Below are positions 34,323 through 44,683 of a stretch of DNA of 64,000 nucleotides, piece by piece. The stretch spans positions 23,933,278 through 23,997,277 of the forward strand of contig CM039508.1 of the NCBI GenBank assembly GCA_022432975.1, written 5' to 3'. The notes under the pieces are model-generated. The model was not told where the DNA came from, did not search any database, and was given only the letters and a program-made list of their open reading frames with translations. A program made the translations under genes and the position numbers. This DNA is from Begonia masoniana. Taxonomy: Eukaryota; Streptophyta; Magnoliopsida; Cucurbitales; Begoniaceae. Position 1 is the first letter of the stretch. Every line of letters begins with the position of its first letter.

Positions 34323-35711
34323 CGAGTGGAGATTACTCACCAGGCAAGTCCGGCTGAATCAAATCAAAAAGTCCAGGAGACATACGGAACATTCTATGTG
34401 AGTCACACAACCACTGACAAGGAAAAAGCAAAATGGTTACTCGACAGCGGGTGTAGCAACCATATGACGCCGACCTCAGAAATTTTCTGCGAGCTCGACA
34501 AAAGTATCACTGCTCCAGTTCAGTTTGGCAACGGAGAGCAAACTAAGTCAAAAGGCTTAGGAAGAATCGCCATCAAGACAAAGGAAGGACCAAGCTGCAT
34601 AAACAACGTTCTTTGCGTGCCAAGCTTAAGTCAAAATTTACTTAGCCTTGGACAACTGGTGGAGAATGGCTACAAGCTCAGCTTTGACAACAATGAGTGT
34701 ATTATCTTTGATAGGCGAGATAAGTCAAAGGTGTTCACCAAGATCAAGATGATCAATCGAAGCTTCGCCCTCAACATAAATTATGTCGATCTGAAAGCTC
34801 ACAGAGCTACCACCTCGGACTATTCGACCTCAACATTATGGCATCGACGACTTGGTCATCTCAACTTCTGAAGTCTCAAGGAGCTGTCTGACCAGAGCAT
34901 GGTGCAAGGACTTCCTCACATAGAAGAGAAGCAGCACGTATGTGAAGGATGTATGTTCGGAAAACAACACCGACTTCCATTCCCAAAAGGAGTATCATGG
35001 AGAGCTAAAGAAAAGCTGGAGCTTGTTCACACCGACGTCTGCGGACCGATGGACACTCTTTCTCAGGCTCAGAATAGGTATTTCATTCTCTTCATTGACG
35101 ACCACACCCGTATGACTTGGGTATATTTCATGAGACAAAAGTCTGAAGTTTTTACGGTGTTCAAGAAGTTCAAGAGTCTCGTCGAAAAACAGAGTGGATT
35201 CTTCATCAAAACTCTGCGAAGTGACAGAGGCAAGGAATACACTTCCAAGGAGTTCCACAAGTTCTGTGAAGATGAAGGGATGGAAAGACAACTAACAGTA
35301 AGGTACACCCCTCAACAAAACGGTGTTACCGAGAGAAAAAATCAGACAATCGTTGAGATGGCAAAATCGATGATACATGAGAAAGGTTTACCAAAGACTT
35401 TCTGGGCTGAAGCAGTTTACACCGCCATCTATCTATCCAATCGATGTCCAACCAAAGCCGTAGTAAATAAGACTCCGTTTGAAGCATGGAGCGGTAGAAA
35501 ACCGTCAGTAAATCACCTCAAAGTGTTCGGAAGCATTTGCTACTCTCAAATTCCGAAGGTGAAACGAAGCAAACTTGACGAGTCCAGCGAAAGATGTATT
35601 TTCGTCGGCTACAGCACCATGAGTAAAGGCTATAGACTGTTTAGCCTCAAAGAAAACCAAGTTATTATCAGCCGTGATGTTCAATTTGATGAAAATGCTT
35701 CGTGGAATTAG
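34323..35711 (+). pseudogene. Copia protease and integrase region, two in-frame stops
   Basis: The protease active site is WLLDSGCSNHM (D-S-G at about 34443). Integrase follows: HRRLGHLNF and CEGCMFGKQH form the HHCC zinc motif. The core shows HTDVCGPM, RSDRGKEY and PQQNGVTERKNQ, giving the D, D, E triad. The GKQHRLPFPKG and FVGYSTMSKGYRLF blocks are typical of copia integrase. TGA at 34869-34871 lies within the zinc motif and TAG at 35709-35711 after the integrase core. All parts share one frame. Confidence 0.9.
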
Positions 35712-37571
35712 GAAGAAAGAAAAGTTGAGAAGGACATTCTGTTAAGCACTGGTCCAACTTCGACAAATGAAGAAGATGAAGGTGAGCTTATCTCAATAGA
35801 ACAAGGCCCATCATGGCCCAATTTAGATGGTTCAACCTCAACACATCGCAGCCCAGGAGAACAAGATTTAGTACAACAAAGCTTTGAAAAAGGTTACCCA
35901 TCTCAGAACAGCGGAGAAAGCCATAGCTCAGCAAGTCCGATCTCTTCAAGCTCCTCATCTCCGAGCTGAACTCCAAAAAGGTACAGATCTTTGGACGATA
36001 TATATGCTACGTGCAATTACTGTTCAGTTGAGCCTGAGAACTTTGATGAAGCAATTAAAGAAGAAGCGTGGAAGAAAGCGATGGAGGAGGAAATTCGTGT
36101 GATCAAGAAGAATCAAACATGGCAGCTCGCCGATAGACCTGCAGACAAAGATGTCATAGGAGTAAAATGGATCTACAAAGTCAAGCACAACCCAGACGGA
36201 TCAGTTCAAAGGAATAAAGCAAGACTGGTAGCCAAAGGCTATTCTCAACAGTCCGGAATTGACTACGGGGAGACATTTGCCCCGGTAGCCCGACTAGATA
36301 CAATCCGAGCTATAATCGCCTTCGCCGCCAGCAAAGGATGGAAGCTTTATCATCTCGATGTCAAGTCAGCCTTCCTTAATGGTGAGCTGAAAGAAGAAAT
36401 TTATGTCGATCAACCTCAGGGTTTCATTCTCAAAGGAAAAGAAGAGAAGGTGTACAAGCTCAAGAAAACGCTATACGGGCTAAAACAAGCACCTCGCGCT
36501 TGGTACAGTGAGATCGACAATTACTTCCGCCAAACAGGATTCGAGAAGAGCAAGAGTGAAGCAACCTTGTATGTCAAGCGTCAAGGTACCGATATTCTTA
36601 TTATCACTCTTTATGTTGATGATCTGATCTTCACTGGAAACAACAAGAAGATGATTGAAGATTTCAAAGACAACATGACTCAAAAGTATGAAATGAGCGA
36701 TATGGGTCTACTTCGACATTTCCTAGGCATGGAGATCTATCAAAAGGAAGAGACAATTTTTATCTGCCAAAAGATCTATGCAGAAAAGATTTTGAAGAAA
36801 TTCAACATGTTCGAATGTAATCCCGTTCTCACACCACTAATTGTGGGGGAGAAATTGAAAAAAGAAGATGGAGGAGAAGCAGTAAATGTTACTCATTATC
36901 GTAGCCTCATTGGAAATCTGCTCTATCTCACAGCAACCCGACCTGATCTCATGTATGCAGCAAGTCTGCTCTCAAGGTTTATACAAAGTCCTAGCCACTT
37001 CCACCTTGCTGCAGCAAAGCGTGTTTTATGCTATGTCAAAGGAACGACCGATCTTGGGCTGAGCTATCAGAAAAATCAGGTACTTAATCTCGTTGGATAT
37101 TGTGATAGTGATTTCGGTGGATCCTTAGACGACATGAAGAGCACCTCAGGATACTATTTCTCACTTGGCTCAACAATGTTTTCATGGTTGTCCAAGAAAC
37201 AACACACTGTTGCACAATCATCTGCTGAAGCAGAGTATGTCTCTGCATCACAAGCTACTTCGCAAGCAATTTGGCTTCGAAGAATTTTGGCCGACCTTGG
37301 TCATCATAAAAATGAAGGAACCGTGTTGTACTGCGACAACAAATCTGCAATTGCTATGGCAAAGAACCCGGTTCACCATTGCCGAACTCGACATATAGCT
37401 CTCAAGTATCATTTCATCCGACAAGCCATTGAAGATGGAGAAATTCAACTTGAGTTTTGCCGATCTGATGAACAACTGTCTGACATCTTCACTAAACCAC
37501 TTCCAAAAGAGAGGTTTCAACATCTCCGAGCTGAACTTGGAATCCGACAACACATTAAGGGGGAGTGTTAA
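35712..37571 (+). pseudogene. Copia reverse transcriptase and RNase H, one upstream stop
   Basis: A linker rich in Ser leads to TGA at 35967-35969; after it the frame is open for over 500 codons. RT blocks: VKWIYKVKHNPDGS, ARLVAKGYSQ, LYHLDVKSAFLNG, LYGLKQAPRAWY and catalytic YVDD at 36612-36623. RNase H: YCDSDFGGSLDD, STSGYYF, SSAEAEY, and TKPLPKERF near the end. The stop TAA (37569-37571) lies just inside the 3' LTR. Catalytic residues are intact; loss of function comes only from the stops and the missing 5' LTR promoter. Confidence 0.92.
37557..37565 (+). other. Copia polypurine tract
   Basis: AAGGGGGAG directly before the 3' LTR start TGTTAAAATTAATG; it overlaps the last codons of the polyprotein. 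Confidence 0.85.
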
Positions 37572-38579
37572 AATTAATGTGTAATACCCCACTTTACGGG
37601 ATATTATTATTTTAATATAAATGGCATTTTGGTAAATATGTCAAATCAAGTCCGTTTTACGAGAAGAAAACGTCATTACGATCCTAACGATTAATAGGAA
37701 TTTTAAAGAGATTTAGGGAATTTTCGGAATAGTAACGCTATATTCCGAGTAATTATGTTCCTCGTAATATAAAGGACGTTTTAGTAAAAATAGTAAACGA
37801 GGTCCGATTAACGAACGGACAGTTTTAATAGATCCCAAATAATAAGTTGGACTTATTGGTGAAATAAGGAAATTTGGAGAAACCGAATCGTTGGCCGATT
37901 AACGAAACGAAAGACAAAACAAATATAAAATATGTACTAAGGGCAAAATGGTAATTTGCAAAGTTAATTTTTAATTAAAAACTCAAATTCTCTTCTCTCC
38001 TTCACCATTTTCACGCCGAGCTTCCTGTTTCCCCAAATTTCTCTCGGCCTCCTCTCTGCCCGCGAGGGTTTCTCACATTCCGACCTCCGTTTTTCCTCCG
38101 TTCGTCTTCCGATCTTCGTGTTTTCTCCTCCAATAGACGCTATAGGTAAGAATCTATAATTTCGAAACGTTAGTTTTCAAGTTTCGTAGAGTTTAACGTT
38201 TAGGGTTTTCGTTTAAGTTTTCGTTAAAACGTCGATTAAGGGTTCGTAATTAATAGGTTTGCCGTAATTAAGTATATATTGAACGTATTGGATGTTATTG
38301 GACTAATCTAATTGATTTAGGAAAAATGTTAGAATTTGTGAAATTTCGAGATTTTAGGGAAAACTCGTAAATTGGGAATTGAGGTGCTGAGCGTAAATTG
38401 CTCGAATAAAATAGCTCAATGAATTGGATTAGAACTTTAGGAAGTTCCTTAGTTAAGGTTTTGGTAAAGTTGGACGATCGATAGCTTAAACTCGTTTTAA
38501 CATCGATATTGTGTTTTTCTTCAGATAAACAACGCTCGTGGACGGAGCTTGAGCTGCTTTGGACACGAGGTAAGTTCTC

Positions 38580-39189
38580 GTGATCTTCTTTGGCCGATTG
38601 GCCTACACCGTACGTCGAAGTCGTCTCGAGGAGTTTTGGAGATGCTTTTGTTTAAATTGTGTCGGTTGGGTAGTTAGGTTAGACGTTTATAGGTTATGTT
38701 TGTTTATCGTCCTGATGGTACACATGTTGGTTGTTTACTGTATGTATTTGACTGCTCATGCATCATGTCATTTAAAGCATCTGGTTAAGAGAACGAAATG
38801 AATCTACGTAATCTGTTATCTGGTCACGTCAAGGTGGTTTAGCCTCGGTGACAATCTGTCTGCGACCTAATTAAAAAGTAAAATGAACCAACGAACGAAA
38901 TGAATCTACGTAATCTGTTATCTGGTCACGGCGAGATGGTTTAGATCTCGGTGACATTCTGTCTGCGACCTAATTAAAAAGTAAAATGAACCAACAAAAT
39001 CTACGTAATCTGTTATCTGGTCACGGCGAGGAGGTTTAGCCTCGGTGACATTCTGTCTGCAACGTAACGAATCTGAATCTGATATCTGCATGTTTAACGA
39101 ATGACATATGTACTGCACGCATCTGCACGCATCTGCATTTACGTAGAGTTTACTGAGATTTATATCTCATAGTGTATTGTATGGTGTAG
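38580..39189 (+). promoter_or_regulatory. Intron-like module in LTR G
   Basis: CGAG|GTAAGTTC at 38580; hairpin TGAGAT-TTAT-ATCTCA at 39154-39169; GTGTAG|GT with AG at 39188-39189, 33 nt after the A of CTGAG (39156). Confidence 0.5.
38790..39060 (+). repeat. Three-copy ~100-bp tandem repeat in LTR G
   Basis: Copies share ATCTACGTAATCTGTTATC, TGGTCACG and GTGACA(T/A)TCTGTCTGC blocks, spaced roughly 100 bp. Confidence 0.8.
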
Positions 39190-39764
39190 GTGATCCCAAT
39201 ACAGGTGACTACGAGATCCCTCCACCTGAGGAGTGATGCAGTTGACGGAGAATGGCCCGTGGGAGTGCGCTGAGCAGTCGAGGCGTATTTTGACCCGTGG
39301 GTGTATGGTTAGGTGTTTTGGGATTGTTTGATAACTTCGTATAGACATTATAGGATGCTTGGTACTGGTAGTTTATAGGTTTATTCAATGGTTTAAACGT
39401 TTTGGTAAATAGTATATAGAAAATGTTTTGGTTTAAAGCTTTTATTTAACGTTATAGAAATGTTTTGAATGGTTTTAGGATTGGTACAGATATGCTCGGT
39501 TTTTAGAGCTATCCACGCCGTTCGATTTTAGAAAGTTTTATCACATGTTTAAGTGCGTTTAGAGTATGTGTAAATTGTACGTTTAGTGGTAATTATGGAT
39601 GAAATGGGAGATGTGTTGAAGTGTTTGGTGTGCAGGGGAAGGTGAAAGAAAAGTTGGTGTTTGCTCTCTGGAATTCGGATTCCAGAGAGCAATTGTATAA
39701 AAATTGTATAAAAGAAAGAAGTGAAGGGAAGAAAGAAGAAGGGTGGCGACTGGGCGCTGGTTGC

Positions 39765-39900
39765 GAGCGATCGCTGCATTGTGCAGCGATGGCAGCGAGC
39801 GATCGCTGCAATGTGCAGCGATCGATCGCTGTGATCGCTGCAATTGCAGCTATCAGTCGCTGCAATGTGCAGCGATCAGTCGCTGCACATTGCAGCAATT
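39765..39900 (+). repeat. GCGATCGC palindrome cluster in LTR G
   Basis: Many overlapping short palindromes built on AGCGATCGCT, GCAGCGATCGATCGC and TGCAATTGCA. This block could fold into long hairpins. LTRs A, E and B' have comparable GATCGATC clusters near their 3' ends. Confidence 0.75.
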
Positions 39901-39916
39901 TGGTGCCAAGTGCACT

Positions 39917-39978
39917 GTTCACGTGAACAAAACAGTAGTGTACTGTTCACGTGAACAGTACTTACTGTTCACGTGAAT
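39917..39978 (+). promoter_or_regulatory. Three G-box palindromes in LTR G
   Basis: GTTCACGTGAAC at 39917-39928 and 39945-39956, and GTTCACGTGAAT at 39967-39978. The CACGTG core is the plant G-box bound by bZIP and bHLH factors. Binding here is a prediction from the motif only. Confidence 0.55.
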
Positions 39979-40398
39979 AGTATCCGAATAAAAAAAATAA
40001 AAGAAAAATAAAAGAAGAATAAATAAAAAGGATTGTTTTTATAAATAGTTTTAATTAAATAGTTTTAATTGTTTAAGTGTTTTAGAGGTTAGATTTAAAT
40101 TCCGATTTCGATTCTGGTTTCGATTTCGGTTTAGTTTTCGCTTAGAGTTTATTTAAAGTAATTATTGGGATAAAAAAAAAATAGTACGAAAAATACGGGT
40201 ACTGTATTAGGGTCGTGACATAATGAGTTGCAACTGCTATATTTATTTAGTTTTATGAGAGAGTTGTAACAGATCTTAATTACCAAACGTTTTCCAAACG
40301 TTTGTGTTTTACTTTAAGTTTCAGTTTTTTATCTAGCCTATAACTAAAGGCTCTGTAAGGTTCAAAACAAAATAAAAAATAAACAGCTTTTTTCAACA

Positions 40399-40634
40399 GG
40401 TTAAATGAATTTTATAAATGCTCGTCCGCCATTAATGGAGGATGTCCAAGATTGCTGCACAGAATCGAAACAAAGAGGGGTAGTTTCTGGAAAATGATAA
40501 CTCTATTAAACTTGAACAGTCTGGTTATCATTGTTCATCTCTTCCTCCTCGAAGCTACTTTCTCATTTGGCTTCCTTATAAAAAACATTTTTAATATTTT
40601 TCATGCTCCATCAAAAAAGTTAAATATAATGATT
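40399..40634 (+). repeat. 236-bp direct repeat X, right copy
   Basis: Begins with the base after the copia 3' LTR end and matches 33061-33296. Sequence beyond 40634 continues as ordinary AT-rich flank, so this copy carries the native downstream junction. Confidence 0.9.
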
Positions 40635-40880
40635 TTCATATAATAAAATAAATAGATTAATTTATTTAAAATTAAAATTTGAGATGCCCAACAATATAAA
40701 ATTCTTACACAGAAGCATGATCTTATTACTCCAAAATAAAACTTGAGAATTTTTCATTTTAGTTACCAATTTTTTTCAAACGTAAAAACATAATTATATC
40801 TATACGTCTTTACGACTGACAGATAATATATTTGTACAATTACTTATAATGATTATTATAATTTACTTTATCAAACTACA
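40635..40880. other. AT-rich flank downstream of the pectate lyase gene
   Basis: No gene or repeat recognised; presumably the original 3' intergenic DNA between pectate lyase and the hAT transposon. Confidence 0.4.
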
Positions 40881-41115
40881 TTTTGTGACAACATTGACCA
40901 AGGCTTGTCAATGACAAACAAGCCGGCCGAGCCTAGCCGGATCGAGCTGAGTCAAAATTAGTCTGCCTCATCGAGCTTAACGAGTTAAAGGAGCCGAGCC
41001 TACCGATTATAACGAGCCAAGCCTAATGAGACAGCTTGAAAAAATTTCAACCCAATCCAGTTCGCGAGTCACGAGTTAAGCGAAACGAATCTAACGAGCC
41101 GAGTATATATAAATA
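40881..41115 (-). repeat. hAT transposon 3' subterminal region
   Basis: Multiple GAGCCGAGCC/GAGCC(A/G)AG motifs in an otherwise AT-rich stretch, parallel to the motifs at 17191-17527. It lies outside the C-terminal end of the hAT transposase on the same element. Terminal inverted repeats could not be fixed. Confidence 0.5.
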
Positions 41116-41399
41116 TTTTCAACTTATATTAATATACTTATTATAATTTTAAAAAATTTCATTTAAAATTATAATAAGTATTAATAATTATACACCAACG
41201 ATATTTACTCATTTAATTTAAAAATTAGTTATGTTAAGGTATATAAAATTGAGTATATTAATAAAAAAATTATTTGAGACTATCCAATAAAAAATATTAC
41301 ATAAATATAATTAAAAATATTTTGACATATAAAAAGAAATTAGAATTTGAAAAAAATTAGAAATATGAAAAAAAATTACAAAAAAAAGAATCTCTAGTC
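41116..41399. other. AT-rich hAT interior, no gene seen
   Basis: Very AT-rich sequence between the subterminal motifs and the transposase stop; probably its 3' untranslated region. Confidence 0.4.
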
Positions 41400-41815
41400 T
41401 TCAACATCTAAATTCGTAAACTCCTCAAGAATTTCATCATCTCATTGTTGATATCTCGTCTTGGCGTTGGTTCAATCTTTGAGACAAATGAGCGCCTCTA
41501 AAAGGTATGGTGCAAGTCTTCCTTTTCGTTCATCATAAATATGTCCACCTGCACTAAAAGCAGATTCCGATGCTATAGTAGGAACAAGAGTTGTTAGTAA
41601 ATCACGTACCATTATAGAAAGAATAAGATATGTAGTAGAATATCTTTTCCACCTATCTAAAATATCAAAATTCTCATCTCGAGAAAATTAATAACGAGCT
41701 TCAAAATAAATATTAAGTTCATTTGTAAAAGAAGTAAAATAATTTTCAGTTTGTAATTCACTCAATATAGCATCAATACTATATTGTTGATTAAAACTAC
41801 TTCCACTACTAATAT
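41400..41815 (-). pseudogene. hAT transposase C-terminus (dimerisation domain)
   Basis: The minus strand reads TIASESAFSAGGHIYDERK and RLAPYLLEALICLKD near 41590-41470, the conserved end of the hAT C-terminal dimerisation region. A TGA follows where Trp is usual, and another stop lies near 41440. The frame is cut at 41815 by solo LTR F (duplication AATAT). Confidence 0.85.
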
Positions 41816-42458
41816 TGTAACACCCGGTATTTTTGCCCTTGTAATTATTTCCCCGGATTATTTAGCGGGATGAGCTTTTATATAAAATTTTATGTATGTT
41901 TTAATGAATTGTCGGAGAGTTTAACGGAGAAACCAGGTTAAAGAATTTATTTAACAAATTTAGTCATGAGCCAATGGGAGGGTAAATTGGGAAGGAATTA
42001 AGGTTGGTGGGAAAGAATTAAGGAGCTATTGACACCTGGCAACTTGTTGAAGAAGCCATACTCTTTTCTCTCCCCTCCTACGTGAAACCCTCACTTCTCA
42101 TCTATTTCTTCCCACTACTCTCTGTTCTCTCTTCCTGGCGATTTTTGACAAAAGCACCAACACTTTGTTTTCTGATTTTTCTTCCATTTCCTTCAGCAAA
42201 GGTAAGCATCTACTCACACTAATAAATTTGAACAAGTGAAAGTATGAGTTTGCTGGAGTTTTAGGTTAAGATATTTGAGAGAAAACTCTCGATTTTGTAT
42301 GGAAACACATTCGTTGTTTTCTACAAGTCTGAATAGGGTTAACTGCATAGTCTTCTAACTTATCAGTTAGCATTTGCAGCATTGTTTATTTCTCTACGTG
42401 CGTGTTACAGATCTGTTCATAACGAGACATTTCAGCTTGCCGCACCGAGGAAAAACAG

Positions 42459-43063
42459 GTAAGTTCATACCCGTAGGCTGGCCCTTAAGGCCCTACATCA
42501 CAGAGGTACTAGGTTTTCTGTTCTGTCGGGTTGTTCTGGGTAGAAAGAGTATAGTTTATGTTCTGAAATGTCATAGTTCTGCTTCACTGTATATTCTGTT
42601 ATTCCTGATATTCTGTTATTCCTGTTGTCTACTGCATTAACTGTAAGCACTGTGAATGTTCATGCATACACGATTTTCTGAAAGCTCATGCAAAACTGTT
42701 TTCTGTACACTGTTTGAAACTAAACAAGATAAAATCTGACTGTCTGTAATGTATTGGTTAAGTGTGGGACGGGGACTGGCCCTCTGGTTTTATCCCTCCC
42801 TGGGAATCTGAAAATAAATTGTCCCTAGCAAGGACCCTCTGGTTTTATCCCTCCCTGGGAGACTGAAAATCTGCTGTGCCTGATAGTGCACCCTCTGTTT
42901 GCCAGTTCCCCTATAAGCCCCACTTATACCCCTCTGCCACTGAAATGTAAAGTTCTGTTCTGTCACTGTATTCTGAAAACTGCATGCATAGCATTTTGCA
43001 TCACTGCATCTGTATTATGTTCTTACTGAGTTTTAGACTCATAGGTGAACTCTCTGATGTAGG
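42459..43063 (+). promoter_or_regulatory. Intron-like module in LTR F
   Basis: AACAG|GTAAGTTC at 42459; hairpin TGAGT-TTTAG-ACTCA at 43028-43042; GATGTAG|GT with AG at 43062-43063, 33 nt after the A of CTGAG (43030). Confidence 0.5.
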
Positions 43064-43390
43064 TACTGAACTCGAAACTGAGGACCTTGTTCCTCAAAAT
43101 GACGATCTGATGTAGCTGGTGGTTTGAGCTCTCGGGGTGGTTGCTGCAGTCAGACATAGCTTTCTGTCTTGGGGTTTAAGTCTTTAAAGTAAAGATCATA
43201 TCTGTAAACTCTTCTGGAATTCTGGTGTTTTGTTTAAACTCTGTTATAGTCCTGTGTTTTGTTTATAAACTCTGCTGGGATTTTTTTTGTAACGTATAGG
43301 TTCTGTTGCTGATGTATTTAAAACCTCTGTATTGACAGTTGAATTTATGTTCTGAAGTATTCTGGAATTGTTTGGAATATTTTCTGCTAT

Positions 43391-44460
43391 ATGCATCAAC
43401 CGATTTCGTTTTACATACATCTACCGATTCCGTCTTATATCCATCTGCCGGTACTGTTCACTTTTGTCTTATATGCATCAACCGATTTCGTTTTACATAC
43501 ATCTACCGATTCCGTCTTATATCCATCTGCCGGTACTGTTCACTTTTGTCTTATATGCATCAACCGATTTCGTTTTATATACATCTACCGATTCCGTCTT
43601 ATATCCATCTGCCGGTACTGTTCACTTTTGTCTTATATGCATCTACCGATTTCGTTTTACATACATCTACCGATTCCGTCTTATATCCATCTGCCGGTAC
43701 TGTTCACTTTTGTCTTATATGCATCAACCGATTTCGTTTTACATACATCTACCGATTCCGTCTTATATCCATCTGCCGGTACTGTTCACTTTTGTCTTAT
43801 ATGCATCAACCGATTTCGTTTTACATACATCTACCGATTCCGTCTTATATCCATCTGCCGGTACTGTTCACTTTTGTCTTATATGCATCTACGATTTCGT
43901 TTTACATACATCTACCGATTCGTCTTATATCCATCTGCCGGTACTGTTCACTTTTGTCTTATATGCATCTACCGATTTCGTTTTACATACATCTACCGAT
44001 TCCGTCTTATATCCATCTGCCGGTACTGTTCACTTTTGTCTTATATGCATCTACCGATTTCGTTTTACATACATCTACCGATTCGTCTTATATCCATCTG
44101 CCGGTACTGTTCACTTTTGTCTTATATGCATCAACCGATTTCGTTTTACATACATCTACCGATTCCGTCTTATATCCATCTGCCGGTACTGTTCACTTTT
44201 GTCTTATATGCATCTACCGATTTCGTTTTACATACATCTACCGATTCCGTCTTATATCCATCTGCCGGTACTGTTCATTTTTTTCTTATATGCATCTACC
44301 GATTTCGTTTTACATACATCTACCGATTCCGTCTTATATCCATCTGCCGGTACTGTTCACTTTTGTCTTATATGCATCAACCGATTTCGTTTTATATACA
44401 TCTATCGATTCCGTCTTATATCCATCTACCGGTACTGTTCACTTTTGTCTTATATACATC
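43391..44460 (+). repeat. 82-bp minisatellite array in LTR F
   Basis: About 13 units starting ATGCATCAACCGATTTCG or ATGCATCTACCG, spacing 82 bp, very homogeneous, with a few one-base deletions. As 82 is not a multiple of three, the unit cycles through frames and all three plus frames stay open for 375-411 codons. There are no unique spacers, so it is not a CRISPR array. Confidence 0.93.
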
Positions 44461-44683
44461 CACTGTTTTCGTCTTATTCACATCAATTGTTTTCTTTGTT
44501 TATTTACATCCAGCTTAAATGTGTTTTCCAGTTTCACTTCCAGAGAAGGTTTATACTCTCTGTTCAAGTTTTAAAAGTATAAAGTTTTACAAAAAAAATA
44601 GTCCCCGTTTTCTGTTATCTGTCCCGGAGTGACGGCCCTATCCCGGACCCCGATCGGGTTCGAATTTGGGCTGTCACAAATAT

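Larger units (their letters stand above)
37580..40220 (+). mobile_element. Solo LTR G (gypsy type)
   Basis: TGTAATACCCC...GGTCGTGACA, 2641 bp, with exact 5-bp duplications TAATG at 37575-37579 and 40221-40225. It resembles LTRs A and B in its first ~500 bp. It contains the module (38580-39189), a three-copy ~100-bp tandem repeat (about 38790-39060), a GCGATCGC-rich palindrome cluster (39765-39900) and three GTTCACGTGAA(C/T) palindromes (39917-39978). Confidence 0.93.
33297..40398 (+). mobile_element. Ty1/copia retrotransposon with truncated 5' LTR
   Basis: Order: LTR remnant, PBS, one gag-pol frame, polypurine tract, 3' LTR. Without the nested solo LTR G it is about 4.5 kb. The integrase-before-RT order shows it is copia. 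The 187-bp 3' LTR consists of 37566-37579 plus 40226-40398; the 5' LTR keeps only its last 61 bp (33297-33357). Flanks are the 236-bp repeat X instead of a 5-bp duplication. Confidence 0.92.
37566..40398 (+). repeat. Copia 3' LTR split by solo LTR G
   Basis: TGTTAAAATTAATG (37566-37579) continues after the insertion at 40226 (AGTTGCAACTGC...) and ends TTCAACA at 40398. The reconstituted length is 187 bp. Confidence 0.9.
41816..44678 (+). mobile_element. Solo LTR F (element C relative)
   Basis: TGTAACACCCGG...GGCTGTCACA, 2863 bp, with exact duplications AATAT at 41811-41815 and 44679-44683. It shares leader, module and downstream blocks with LTR C. About 1.07 kb of it is an 82-bp tandem array (43391-44460). 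No internal region. Confidence 0.93.

Noticed and set aside
39549..39976. Several ~100-residue frames on both strands rich in Cys/Arg/Ala
   Set aside because: They read through the GCGATCGC palindrome cluster; the same composition in both strands follows from the palindromes.
43391..44460. CRISPR-like regular array
   Set aside because: No unique spacers: the whole 82-bp unit repeats, it lies in a plant LTR, and there are no cas genes.
43339..44582. Three overlapping open frames of 375-411 codons on the plus strand
   Set aside because: They run through an 82-bp tandem array that lacks stops in any frame; the protein is only the repeat read in rotating frames, within a solo LTR.
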